A DNA stretch of 64,000 nucleotides from Porphyrobacter sp. HT-58-2 (GTDB lineage Bacteria > Pseudomonadota > Alphaproteobacteria > Sphingomonadales > Sphingomonadaceae), in NCBI RefSeq assembly GCF_002952215.1, contig NZ_CP022600.1, positions 62,001-126,000 of the forward strand. The letters run 5' to 3'. Shown piece after piece: positions 45,436 through 54,082 of the stretch (positions are counted from its first letter, which is position 1; each line of letters begins with the position of its first letter). Made by a program: the position numbers and the translations under genes. The notes beneath the pieces were generated by a model. It saw only the letters and a program-made list of their open reading frames with translations, was not told where the DNA came from and made no database searches.

Positions 45436-46905
45436 TCATTGTGGCCGCAGGCTGAAACCGCGCCGCTGCGGGTCGGCATAGGCATCCGCGAGCAGGCGTT
45501 TCTGCACCTTGCCGCTGTCCATGCGCGGCAGGCTGCGGGTGAAGGCGATCTGGCGCGGCAGCTTGTTGGCAGCGATCAGCCCGCGCAGCCGCGCGCCGAT
45601 GGCGCGGGCGCTGGCGGCAGGATCGGCGGCGGGCTCGCGCAGTTCGATCACGGCCTGCACCACCTGACCCAGATCATCGTCGGGCACGCCGAATACCGCG
45701 CAGTCCACGATCTGCGGATCGCTCATCAGCGCGGCTTCGACCTCGGCGGGATAGATGTTTGCGCCCCCTGAAATGATGGTGAAGGACGCGCGGTCAGTAA
45801 GCCACAGATAGCCCTCGGCATCGACATGGCCGATGTCGCCGAGCGTGGCATAGCCCTGACGGCTGGTCGCGGCGGCGGCCTTTTCCGGGGCGTTGTGATA
45901 GGCGTGGGCGGTGTCGCTTTCGAAGAACACCCGGCCCGTCGCGCCCGGCGGCAGCGGCTGGTCGTTGTCATCGAGAATATGGATGACCGAGCCATAGGCC
46001 CGCCCGACGCTGCTGGGACGCTCAATCCATTCGGCGCTGGTGATGTGGGTGAAGCCGACCGCTTCGGTGCCGCTGTAATATTCCTGGAGGATCGGCCCCC
46101 ACCAGTCGATCATCCGTCGCTTGATATCGGGCGGACACGGCGCGCCGGCGTGGATGGCGCAGATGTGCGAAGGCGGATTGGCAGGGCGATCCGCCAGCGC
46201 CAGCATCCGCGCGAACATGGTCGGCACCCACTGGCTGTGCGTGACGCCCTGTTCGGCCAGCAGCGCCAGCGCCCTGCCGGCATCGAACTTGCGCATCGCC
46301 ACCACCGTTCCGCCCATGCGCTGCACCGTCATCGCCCAGCGCAAGGGGGCGGCGTGATAAAGTGGCGCAGGCGAGAGGAACACCGTGTCCGCGTCCATCC
46401 CGAACAGCGCGCGGGCGCGTTCCACCCGCCGCGCGTCGCTGCCCAGCATCGCGCCCGAAAGCGGGCGCTTGACCCCCTTGGGCCGCCCCGTGGTGCCCGA
46501 GGTGTAGAGCATGTTGCTGCCCTCAACCTCGGTAAAGGGCGCGGTTTCGCCCGTGTCCCATTCGGCCGGAACCAGCGCGCGCGGCAGGCCGGCATCATGG
46601 GTCAGCACCACCTTCGCGCCGCTATCGGCAAGGATATAGTCGCGCTCGGGCGCCGCCAGCCGCTCGGACAGGGGAACGAAATACAGGCCCGACATCTGCG
46701 CCGCCCAGGCCGCGACGAAAAATTCAGCGCCGTTGCCAAGGATCAGCGCGACACTGTCGCCCGGCGCGCAGCCCAGCGCGGCGAGCCGCCCGGCGAGCCT
46801 GCGGCTGCGCGTGGCCAGCGCGCCATAGCTCAGTACCTCGCCATCGATCACCACCGCCGCGCGGGCGGGGGCCGTTTCGGCAATGGCGCCGGGATGCAGG
46901 CTCAT
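45436..46905 (-). CDS. acyl-CoA synthetase / AMP-dependent ligase
   Basis: 489 aa ANL-family enzyme. The P-loop-like AMP-binding signature is EGSNMLYTSGTTGRPKGVKR, the A5-like motif is LQEYYSGTEAVGFTHI, and the hinge and C-terminal domain show DRASFTIISGGANIYPAEVE and a catalytic Lys in MDSGKVQKRL. It activates a carboxylic acid to its CoA thioester. Start overlaps the histidine phosphatase stop (46902-46905). LvaE, the CoA ligase of levulinate catabolism, is an analogue in a comparable setting. Confidence 0.9.
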   Translation of the reverse strand: MSLHPGAIAETAPARAAVVIDGEVLSYGALATRSRRLAGRLAALGCAPGDSVALILGNGAEFFVAAWAAQMSGLYFVPLSERLAAPERDYILADSGAKVVLTHDAGLPRALVPAEWDTGETAPFTEVEGSNMLYTSGTTGRPKGVKRPLSGAMLGSDARRVERARALFGMDADTVFLSPAPLYHAAPLRWAMTVQRMGGTVVAMRKFDAGRALALLAEQGVTHSQWVPTMFARMLALADRPANPPSHICAIHAGAPCPPDIKRRMIDWWGPILQEYYSGTEAVGFTHITSAEWIERPSSVGRAYGSVIHILDDNDQPLPPGATGRVFFESDTAHAYHNAPEKAAAATSRQGYATLGDIGHVDAEGYLWLTDRASFTIISGGANIYPAEVEAALMSDPQIVDCAVFGVPDDDLGQVVQAVIELREPAADPAASARAIGARLRGLIAANKLPRQIAFTRSLPRMDSGKVQKRLLADAYADPQRRGFSLRPQ

Positions 46906-47507
46906 GCCCCCGCCTCCGCCGCCAGATGCGCAAGATGCGCGGTTTCGTTGATGCTCACCACTGTCAGCCGGTCGAGCGTGCTGCCGGTCAGCCGCGTGAT
47001 CGATCCGTATTCGGGCACGAAATTGGCGTGCCCCTCCAGCCCCAGGGCGTGGCTGAGCAGGATGTTGATCGGAAAGCCATGGGTGAAGATCACGGCGGTC
47101 TTGCGATGATGCGCGCTCAGGATCGAGCCGAAGCCCTCCAGCGTTTCGGCCACGAAGCGCGGACCATCGATGCCGAAATAGCCCAGCGGATCGGCCAGGA
47201 ACCGCGCCCAGTCAGCCTCGCCCCGGGCCTTGACCATCTCGATATTGGCATAGGCTCCGCCATAGCGATCAACTTCGCCAATCGCGGCGATGGCGGTGGC
47301 GGCGATGCCGGTGGCCGTGAGCAGCGGCGCGGCGGTTTCGGCCGCGCGGTGCATCCCGGAATGGATCACCAGATCGATCGGCTCGCGCGCCAGAAAGCTG
47401 CCAACCGCCTCGGCCTGACGGTGCCCGGTTGGTGACAGCGGCGGGTTACCCGCGCCCGGCTGGGTGATGTGCTGCGGCTGGCCGTGGCGAACGAGGATCA
47501 GACGCAT
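46902..47507 (-). CDS. histidine phosphatase (phosphoglycerate mutase-like) protein
   Basis: 201 aa from the ATG at 47507. The N-terminus MRLILVRHGQPQHITQPGAG carries the catalytic RHG, and the second His is in VIFTHGFPINILLSHALG. SGMHRAAETAAPLL has the phosphate-binding Arg. It is a phosphatase or mutase of unknown substrate. Its place in the operon, with a phosphotransferase in the divergent half, raises the possibility that it acts on a phosphorylated pathway intermediate. Confidence 0.87.
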   Translation of the reverse strand: MRLILVRHGQPQHITQPGAGNPPLSPTGHRQAEAVGSFLAREPIDLVIHSGMHRAAETAAPLLTATGIAATAIAAIGEVDRYGGAYANIEMVKARGEADWARFLADPLGYFGIDGPRFVAETLEGFGSILSAHHRKTAVIFTHGFPINILLSHALGLEGHANFVPEYGSITRLTGSTLDRLTVVSINETAHLAHLAAEAGA

Positions 47508-47508
47508 C

Positions 47509-48246
47509 TCAGCCCGCCCCGCCGCCGACCGAGCGCAGCGCGTGGTAGCCGCCATCAACCTTGATGTCGGTGCCGTTGACCCAGCCCGCGTCCGGCCCGA
47601 GCAGGAACTGCACCACCGCTGCGACCTCGTCAGGTGCTCCATGGCGACCGGTGAGGGCAGCGGCAGCGGCGATGCGGTCGGCCCCGATGGAAGCCTCGAA
47701 ATCGGCGAGGATCGGGGTTTCGACCGGGCCGGGGCTGACGGTGTTGACCCTGATGCCCCGCAGCCTGAATGCAGCGGCGGCATGCTGCGCCCAGCGGATC
47801 AGCAGCGCCTTGGAATATTCATAGGCGAGCTTGCCATCGGCCAGCGCAGGCCTCGCCGCCGGGGCCAGTGCCAGCCATTCGTCCTTCGCCGCATCATCCA
47901 GCGGGCAGCGCGCGGCCGTGACGCTGGCGACCGCGACCACGCCCGCGCCGGGTGCCAGTTGCGCGGCCAGCGCCTCGGTCAGCAGGCGCGGGGCATCGCA
48001 ATTGACCGCCATGATCGCAGCCGGATCGGCGGTGCCGGGCAGGCCTGCGACATGGGCGATACCGTCAAGGAGCCCGGCGATCCCTGCCGCCGCCGCCGAA
48101 ATTGCCGCGGGATCGGCAAGATCGCAGATCACCTCGGCTCCCGCCCGGTCGAGCCCGATTACCGTGTCGCCCGCCGCCGACAGCCGAGCGGCCAGCGCCG
48201 CCCCAATCCCGCTTGCAGCGCCCGTGACGAGGATCCTGCGGCTCAT
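47509..48246 (-). CDS. SDR-family oxidoreductase
   Basis: 245 aa. The cofactor motif is RRILVTGAASGIGAALAARL, and the catalytic Tyr/Lys are in YEYSKALLIRW. The NAD-type acidic residue lies in VIGLDRAGAEVICDL. The sequence resembles hydroxysteroid dehydrogenase / carbonyl reductase proteins. RVNTVSPGPVETPIL is the usual C-terminal block. It follows the P450 gene (ATGA overlap 48243-48246), fitting oxidation of the hydroxyl introduced by the P450. Confidence 0.9.
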   Translation of the reverse strand: MSRRILVTGAASGIGAALAARLSAAGDTVIGLDRAGAEVICDLADPAAISAAAAGIAGLLDGIAHVAGLPGTADPAAIMAVNCDAPRLLTEALAAQLAPGAGVVAVASVTAARCPLDDAAKDEWLALAPAARPALADGKLAYEYSKALLIRWAQHAAAAFRLRGIRVNTVSPGPVETPILADFEASIGADRIAAAAALTGRHGAPDEVAAVVQFLLGPDAGWVNGTDIKVDGGYHALRSVGGGAG

Positions 48247-49409
48247 TGCCAGCGGACTTTCATGCCGGTCCAGCCGGTGAACCAGTTGGACGGCAGGCGG
48301 GTAGGCTCTTCCAGCACCGCAATGTCGGCAATGTCGCGCAGCATGGTATCGAACAGCAGCGCTGCCTCCAGCCGGGCAAGGTGGGTGCCAAGGCAGAAAT
48401 GTGCGCCGACGCCAAAGCCGACATGGGGGTTGGGCGACCGGTCCAGCACCAGCTCGTCTGCCCGTGCAAACACCGTCTCGTCACGGTTGGCGCTCGCGAA
48501 CCACAGCACCACCTTGTCGCCCTTGGCGATCCTTGTGCCCGCCAGTTCGGTATCGCAGGCCGCCGTGCGGCGCATATGCGCGACCGGCGAGACGAAGCGG
48601 CACATTTCCTCGATCGCGCCCGGCACCAGCGCGGGGTTGGCACGCAGCGTTTCCCACCCCCCCTGTCGCACCAGTTGGGCGAGGCCGCCAGTGACGAGGA
48701 ACCGCGTCGTCTCGTTACCCGCCACGGTGATCAGCATGAAATAGGCGTCGAGCAACTGCTGTTCGAGCGGCGCATCATCGAGCCGTGCGGCCACCATGCG
48801 GCTGGCGAGATCATCGCCCGGCGCGCGGCGCTTGGCATCGGCAAGCTGGCGGAAATAGGCGAAGAGCTGCGCGCGCGCTTCGGCCTGTTCGGCATCGGAA
48901 GCGCACATGTCGCTCATCAGATTGGCCCAGTCGACCAGCCCGGGGGCTTCATCGGCGGGCACGCCGAGCATGTCGGCGATCACCAGCATCGGCATTCTGA
49001 CCGCGATGCGCTCGACGAAATCGAACGCCTCGCCGCGCGGGGCATCGGCCACCAGCCGTTCGACAATCGCGCGGAAGGCCGGGCGGCGCGCCGTCACCGC
49101 CTCGCGCGAGAGGCCGGGCATGACGATCGCGCGCAGCTTGCCGTGGAGCGGCGGGTCGGCGTTGTGGACCGATGGCGCGCCGCGCCCCTCGGCGCGGCGG
49201 TTTCTGATCTGGGTGCCGTGGCCGGACAGGAACACGGAATGATTGCGCGCGGCGGCCACCACCTCGGCATGGCGGGTCACGCACCAGAAGCCCGCGCCCT
49301 CGGGCTCGGGATTGAACCACAGGCCCGGCATCCGGCGCAGCTCGGCAAAGGCCTCGTGCTCGCGCGTCGCCTCGAACGGGGCGAGGTCGAGGAGATCAAG
49401 CGCGCTCAT
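48243..49409 (-). CDS. cytochrome P450
   Basis: 388 aa soluble bacterial P450 from the ATG at 49409. The I-helix has AGNETT (230-235), the K-helix ExxR is E268-R271 (EEMCR), and the heme loop FGVGAHFCLGTHLAR has the ligand Cys339. It needs a ferredoxin and reductase, none of which are in the window. The ATG overlaps the tetR stop as ATGA. Substrate unknown; the neighbours suggest a terpenoid, steroid-like or other lipophilic molecule (inference). Confidence 0.93.
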   Translation of the reverse strand: MSALDLLDLAPFEATREHEAFAELRRMPGLWFNPEPEGAGFWCVTRHAEVVAAARNHSVFLSGHGTQIRNRRAEGRGAPSVHNADPPLHGKLRAIVMPGLSREAVTARRPAFRAIVERLVADAPRGEAFDFVERIAVRMPMLVIADMLGVPADEAPGLVDWANLMSDMCASDAEQAEARAQLFAYFRQLADAKRRAPGDDLASRMVAARLDDAPLEQQLLDAYFMLITVAGNETTRFLVTGGLAQLVRQGGWETLRANPALVPGAIEEMCRFVSPVAHMRRTAACDTELAGTRIAKGDKVVLWFASANRDETVFARADELVLDRSPNPHVGFGVGAHFCLGTHLARLEAALLFDTMLRDIADIAVLEEPTRLPSNWFTGWTGMKVRWQ

Positions 49410-50059
49410 TGCGGCTGGCCGCTGATGGTGCGGTACCAGATCAGCCCGCACGCCTTGCCCAACCGTTCGATGAAGGCATCATCGGGTTCCTGCGCGGCAA
49501 GGCCAACCTGGACATAGGCAAGCTGCTCGGTAAGCGAGGACAGCCCTTCGGCGACCATCGAAATATCGGCGAGCGGTGGCACTGCGCCGCTGGTGACCAG
49601 CCGTTCGAGCCAGCGTTCGGTGCGCGCCACAAAGCGGTCGCGCATTTGCAGCCAGACGCGGCGGAAATCGCTGTGCTCCTGCTGCGCGGCGGCCTCTCGC
49701 GCAACCCTGAGCAGCAGGCGATCCCGGCGATAATCACGAAAGAACTGGATGTTGCGCGCCTCCAGCCGTTCGAGCGAGAGGCTGTCTGCTTCCCCCACGG
49801 TGCGGGCGGTGGTGCGCCGCAGCTCTTCGTTGAGCTGGTCGAGCAGGGCCAGCAGGATCGCGTCCTTGTCGGCAAAGTGGCGGTAGAACAGCCCGTGGCT
49901 GATCCCTGCCTCGGCCACGATGTCGGTGATGCGGACGGCGTTATAGCCATGCTGGCCGAACGCGACCGCCGCCGCGGCGAGCAGCTTTTCCCGAGTCGCC
50001 TTGCCCTTGCGCGTGGGCGGCAGGCCGGTTGCCGCCTGTGCCCCTGCATCCTGTCCCAT
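49406..50059 (-). CDS. TetR/AcrR family transcription regulator
   Basis: 217 aa from the ATG at 50059. The HTH is REKLLAAAAVAFGQHGYNAVRITDIVAEAG with SHGLFYRHFADKDAIL. The helical C-terminal domain binds an effector, probably a pathway intermediate such as an acyl-CoA. It is the first gene of the leftward operon and is divergent from the SDR, so it probably represses both halves from the palindrome at 50116-50143. Confidence 0.92.
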   Translation of the reverse strand: MGQDAGAQAATGLPPTRKGKATREKLLAAAAVAFGQHGYNAVRITDIVAEAGISHGLFYRHFADKDAILLALLDQLNEELRRTTARTVGEADSLSLERLEARNIQFFRDYRRDRLLLRVAREAAAQQEHSDFRRVWLQMRDRFVARTERWLERLVTSGAVPPLADISMVAEGLSSLTEQLAYVQVGLAAQEPDDAFIERLGKACGLIWYRTISGQPQ

Positions 50060-50115
50060 GCCCGCTCTCCCGTATCGGTGAGGTGTGCCTCTTGTTGGCC
50101 TAAGGCTCCACGATT

Positions 50116-50143
50116 GCAAAAGTGATGTCAATGTCATTTTTGC
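50116..50143. promoter_or_regulatory. candidate TetR operator in divergent promoter region
   Basis: GCAAAAGTGA (50116-50125) and TCATTTTTGC (50134-50143) are inverted with 9 of 10 matches around an eight-base spacer, TGTCAATG. It lies between the tetR start and the divergent SDR gene. A minus-strand TTGACA is embedded in the spacer. Size and position suit a TetR dimer site. Confidence 0.5.
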
Positions 50144-50243
50144 TTGGCAGGCCTGCGATCCTGAGGCATTGTCGGGCGTGCAGACTTCCGGCTGGCGTGA
50201 CTTCGCGCGCAGAAACGGGGGCGTTTTCATGGGAGTAAGGCCG

Positions 50244-51014
50244 ATGGGCAGATTGGCAGGCAAGGTAGCCATCATCACCGGAGCGACCGGTGGAATCGGT
50301 TCGGCCACCGCACGCAAGTTTCTGGAGGAGGGCGCCCAGCTGATGCTCGCCGGGCGCGACGCGGGCCGGCTTGAGGCTGCCGCCGCAGCGCTTGGCGCGC
50401 CTGACCGGGTGGCGATCTGTGTCGGCCAGCCCACCGACGAAGCCGATGTCGCCGCCCTCGTCGCCGCCACGACGACGCGGTTCGGCGCGCTCCACGCTTT
50501 CGTCGCCAATGCCGGGTCCGAGGGCAAGGTGATGCCGATCACGCTCACCGACCTTGCCGATTTCGAGGCGGTGCAGCGCACCAACGTGACCAGCGTCTTC
50601 CTTGCCATCAAGCATGCCGCCCCGGCGATGCAGGCGGCAGGGGGTGGGTCGATTGTCGCGTTGTCATCGGTGGCAGGAGAAGTCGGGGTGGCCGGGATCG
50701 GCGCCTATGCCGCCAGCAAGCACGCCATCAGCGGGCTGGTGAAAGTGGCCGCGCTGGAACTGGCGGCGGCCGGTGTCAGGGTCAACGCGGTGGCCCCCGC
50801 GCCCATCGACAATGCGATGATGCAATCGATCGAGGCGCAGGCCAGCCCCGGTGACCCCTCCCTTGCCCGCGCGGGCTTTACCTCGCTGATCGCCATGGGC
50901 CGCTATGGCACGGACCCGGAAGTGGCCAATCTTGTCGCCTTCCTCGCCAGCGACGAGGCAAGCTACTGCACCGGCGGCAATTATGCCGTCGACGGCGGCT
51001 TTCTGGCGGCGTGA
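50244..51014 (+). CDS. SDR-family oxidoreductase (FabG/LvaD-like)
   Basis: 256 aa from the ATG at 50244 (MGRLAGKVAIITGATGGIGS), preceded by GGAGTAAGG; an ATG at 50229 is an alternative. The catalytic Tyr/Lys are in YAASKHAISGLVK, and CTGGNYAVDGGFLAA is the C-terminal signature. First gene of the rightward half of the cluster, probably an alcohol or 3-oxoacyl redox step. Analogous in position to LvaD in levulinate operons (inference). Confidence 0.9.
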   Translation: MGRLAGKVAIITGATGGIGSATARKFLEEGAQLMLAGRDAGRLEAAAAALGAPDRVAICVGQPTDEADVAALVAATTTRFGALHAFVANAGSEGKVMPITLTDLADFEAVQRTNVTSVFLAIKHAAPAMQAAGGGSIVALSSVAGEVGVAGIGAYAASKHAISGLVKVAALELAAAGVRVNAVAPAPIDNAMMQSIEAQASPGDPSLARAGFTSLIAMGRYGTDPEVANLVAFLASDEASYCTGGNYAVDGGFLAA

Positions 51015-51027
51015 GGGGGCAGGCGCG

Positions 51028-52155
51028 ATGATCGACACCGAACCGCAGCTTGCCGCCATGCTCGAAGCGCGCAAGGCCCGGCGCGCGCTGCCGCCCTATA
51101 TCCCGCAGGCCGATGCCGATGTCGCCGCCTTGCTCGCCAGCTTCTTCGCCCGTGAACTGCCTGGCAGCAGCGTCAGCGGCATTGCCCGGATCGGCGGGGG
51201 CGCATCGAAGGAACAATTCGTCTTCACCCTTGCCGCGCCCGGCGAAGACCCGCGCCGCTACGTGCTCAGGATGGACGCGCTCGAAGGGATTACCGAGACC
51301 AGCCGGGCGCGCGAATACGAGATCCTCAAGGCCTTTGCCGGCGTGGTGCCGGTGCCCGATCCGGTCTGGCTCGATGCCGAAGCGGCGCATTTCCCGACGC
51401 CTGCGGTGATCATGGAATTCGTCCCCGGCGTCACCAAGCCGCAGACCGACGGGGTCAGCGTCACCGGCCTTGGCACGGTGCTGGGCGATCCCTTGCGCGG
51501 TCTCATTGCCCCGCAATATTACGATAACCTCGCCAGGATCCACAATTTCGACTGGACCAAGGCGGGCCTCACCCAATTCACCGCGCCCACGGCCGATCCC
51601 AAGCAGGCAACCCGCTGGCTCATCAATTTCTGGAAGGAGTTGCTGGAACAGGACGCGGTCACCCGCGAGCCGGTCTTGCGGCTCGCGACCCAGTGGCTTG
51701 AAGACCACGTGCCCGATTGCGAGGCGCCTTGCGTCGTTCACGGCGACTATCGCACCGGCAACTACCTGTTTGACGAGGCGAGTGGCCGGATCACCGCGAT
51801 CCTCGACTGGGAGATGAGCTATATCGGCGATTTCCACGCCGATCTGGGCTGGCTGCTGCAACCGGTGTTCGGCAGCTGCATCGACGGCGTATTCCGGGTC
51901 AGCGACATCGCGCCGCGGGACGAGTGGATCGCAGCTTACGAAGCGGCGAGCGGCAACCGTGTGGACCCGGTGAAGCTCCACTACTTCACCGTGTTCAACG
52001 CCTGGAAGAGCTACATCCTCGTTTCCGCGCTAGGGATGCAGGCGGCGCGCACCGCACACAACCATCAGGATGTGCTGCTTACCTTTCTGGCGGCGACCGG
52101 GCCGATGTTCGTCGACGATCTCGCCCGCCTGCTGATGATGGAGGAAAGCCGGTGA
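51028..52155 (+). CDS. phosphotransferase-family kinase, LvaA/ACAD10-like
   Basis: 375 aa protein-kinase-like fold. The N-terminal glycine-rich loop is RIGGGASKEQFVFTL, the Lys strand RYVLRM, the Brenner motif CVVHGDYRTGNYLFD and the metal Asp in AILDWEMSYIGDFHADLGW. LvaA of levulinate catabolism and human ACAD10/11 have this fold and phosphorylate 4-hydroxyacyl-CoAs. The stop overlaps the next gene as GTGA, giving a tightly coupled pair like LvaA-LvaB. Confidence 0.88.
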   Translation: MIDTEPQLAAMLEARKARRALPPYIPQADADVAALLASFFARELPGSSVSGIARIGGGASKEQFVFTLAAPGEDPRRYVLRMDALEGITETSRAREYEILKAFAGVVPVPDPVWLDAEAAHFPTPAVIMEFVPGVTKPQTDGVSVTGLGTVLGDPLRGLIAPQYYDNLARIHNFDWTKAGLTQFTAPTADPKQATRWLINFWKELLEQDAVTREPVLRLATQWLEDHVPDCEAPCVVHGDYRTGNYLFDEASGRITAILDWEMSYIGDFHADLGWLLQPVFGSCIDGVFRVSDIAPRDEWIAAYEAASGNRVDPVKLHYFTVFNAWKSYILVSALGMQAARTAHNHQDVLLTFLAATGPMFVDDLARLLMMEESR

Positions 52156-52631
52156 ACCCCTCAGTCGATGATCGCCTCGGATCGGTGCTGCGCGCGCTTC
52201 AGACCGTGGTGCTGCCCGCGCTGCCCGAAAGCGCCAGCCTCGCGCGCGAGCAGGTGATGCTGGCGATGGGGCATATCCAGATCATCCAGGCGCAGCGCGA
52301 CGCCACGCCCGCTTTCGAGGAAGGCGAGCTTGCTGATATCCGCGCGATGGCCGCCGCCGTGCTGGCGCTGGACGAGGCGCCTGCGACCTGCGCGGCGGAG
52401 CGCGCCGCACTCGCGCAGGCGCTGGCTGACGATACCGCGCCGACCCGCACGGCAAGCGAGGCGATCCGCACTGCGATCGACGCGCTGCTCGTCGCCGCGC
52501 GCGAAGCGGGCGCGCGCGAGTATCACGCAGCCCTTGCCGCCACGATCCTGCCCCTGGGCCGCGCCCGCGCCCGCAAGGATCGTGAATGGTTTGCGATCAT
52601 GGGCTTCGACATCGAACTGAGCGGCGGCTGA
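52152..52631 (+). CDS. small protein paired with the kinase, LvaB/DUF6285-like
   Basis: 159 aa from the GTG at 52152, which overlaps the kinase stop. Two helical halves: LGSVLRALQTVVLPALPESA, then VMLAMGHIQIIQAQRDATPA. The position, size and helical nature resemble LvaB, the obligate small partner of the 4-hydroxyacyl-CoA kinase LvaA, and DUF6285 proteins found next to phosphotransferases. The identification is by context; sequence resemblance is modest. Confidence 0.55.
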   Translation: MNPSVDDRLGSVLRALQTVVLPALPESASLAREQVMLAMGHIQIIQAQRDATPAFEEGELADIRAMAAAVLALDEAPATCAAERAALAQALADDTAPTRTASEAIRTAIDALLVAAREAGAREYHAALAATILPLGRARARKDREWFAIMGFDIELSGG

Positions 52632-52648
52632 GGCGCGGGCGGCGGGCG

Positions 52649-54082
52649 ATGCATTTCGACCGGGATTTCCGCATGGCGATCGGCAGTGCGCTGGCGCCGG
52701 GCGCGGGCACGATGGCGGTGATCGATCCGGCCACGGCAACGCCCTTTGCCGAGGCACCCGAAGCAAGCCCGGCTGATCTCGACCGCGCCATCAGCGCCGC
52801 GCGGGCAGCCTTTCCCGGCTGGGCAGCCACGCCCTATGCCGAACGCGCGGCATCGATTGCGGCACTCGCCGACGCGGTCGAACGTCATGCCGATGATTTC
52901 GCCCCGCTGCTAACCCGCGAACAGGGCAAGCCGCTGGCCGAAGCCCGGCGCGAAGTGATGGGGCTGGCCACGTGGCTGCGCGCTGCTGCGGGCATGGCAC
53001 TGCCCGTGACTGTCCACGAGGACATCCCGGCGCGCTATTGCGAGACGCGCCATGTGCCGATCGGCGTCGTCGCCGCCATTGCCCCGTGGAACTATCCCTT
53101 GCTGCTCGCGGCGTTCAAGCTTGGTCCGGCGCTGGTCACGGGCAATTGCGTGGTGCTGAAGCCTTCGCCTTTCACGCCGCTGACTTCGCTCAAACTCGGG
53201 GAACTGGCGCAGTCGATCCTGCCGCCGGGGGTGCTGAATGTGGTGTCGGGCGGCGATGCGCTTGGCCCCTGGCTGACCGCCCATCCCGGGATCGACAAGA
53301 TCGCCTTCACCGGCTCCACCGCCACCGGCAAGCGCGTGATGGCGAGCGCGGCCGATACGCTCAAGCGGATCACGCTCGAACTGGGGGGGAACGATCCGGC
53401 CATCGTGATGCACGATATCGATCCCGCAATGCTCGCCCCGGCGCTGTTCTGGGCGGCTTTCGGCAATGCCGGGCAGGTGTGCCTCGCGACCAAGCGACTA
53501 TATGTGCACGCTGCCGTCTATGACGAGGTGCGCGATGCGCTGGTGGCCTATGCCGCGGGCGTGACAATGGGCAGCGGCATTGCGCCCGGTACGCAGATCG
53601 GCCCCATCAACAACCGTGTCCAGCATGACCGGCTGATCGCCCTGATCGAAGACTGCCGCACGCACGGCTATCGCTTTGCCTGCGGGGGCGAGGTGCCCGA
53701 TGGCCCTGGTTACTTCCTCGCGCCGACCATCATCGATAACCCGCCTGAAAGCGCGCGGATCGTGCAGGACGAACAGTTTGGCCCGATCCTGCCGATGATG
53801 TCCTTCACCGATTATGACGATGCCGTGCACCGCGCCAATTCTGGCCCCTATGGACTGGGAGCGTCGATCTGGGCAGGCGATCCGGACGCGGCATGGGCGC
53901 TGGGGCAGCGGATCGCATCGGGCAATGTCTGGGTGAATGAAAGCCGCCCGCTCTCGCCGCTGGTGCCCTTTGCCGGCCATGGGCACTCAGGGTTCGGGGT
54001 CGAGAACGGGATTGAAGGCCTGCTCGAATACACGTTACCGCGCACATCGAGCATCTGCCGAACCCGAACTTTCGGGTTATGA
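52649..54082 (+). CDS. aldehyde dehydrogenase
   Basis: 477 aa NAD(P)-dependent enzyme. Active-site residues are N148 (APWNYPLLLAAFK), K171 (LKPSPFTPL), E244 (LELGGNDPAIV) and the nucleophile C278 (FGNAGQVCLATKRLY). It oxidises an aldehyde made in the pathway to the acid that the ligase could activate. Last gene of the rightward half. The ATG at 52649 gives a normal family N-terminus. Confidence 0.93.
   Translation: MHFDRDFRMAIGSALAPGAGTMAVIDPATATPFAEAPEASPADLDRAISAARAAFPGWAATPYAERAASIAALADAVERHADDFAPLLTREQGKPLAEARREVMGLATWLRAAAGMALPVTVHEDIPARYCETRHVPIGVVAAIAPWNYPLLLAAFKLGPALVTGNCVVLKPSPFTPLTSLKLGELAQSILPPGVLNVVSGGDALGPWLTAHPGIDKIAFTGSTATGKRVMASAADTLKRITLELGGNDPAIVMHDIDPAMLAPALFWAAFGNAGQVCLATKRLYVHAAVYDEVRDALVAYAAGVTMGSGIAPGTQIGPINNRVQHDRLIALIEDCRTHGYRFACGGEVPDGPGYFLAPTIIDNPPESARIVQDEQFGPILPMMSFTDYDDAVHRANSGPYGLGASIWAGDPDAAWALGQRIASGNVWVNESRPLSPLVPFAGHGHSGFGVENGIEGLLEYTLPRTSSICRTRTFGL

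Noticed and set aside
45826..47109. Plus-strand frame opposite the acyl-CoA ligase
   Set aside because: The ligase has all ANL motifs on the other strand, and the plus frame is Arg/His-rich shadow sequence.
49406..54082. Assignment of the cluster to a specific substrate such as a steroid or camphor
   Set aside because: P450, SDR and aldehyde dehydrogenase motifs alone do not identify a substrate, and no pathway-specific enzyme is present.
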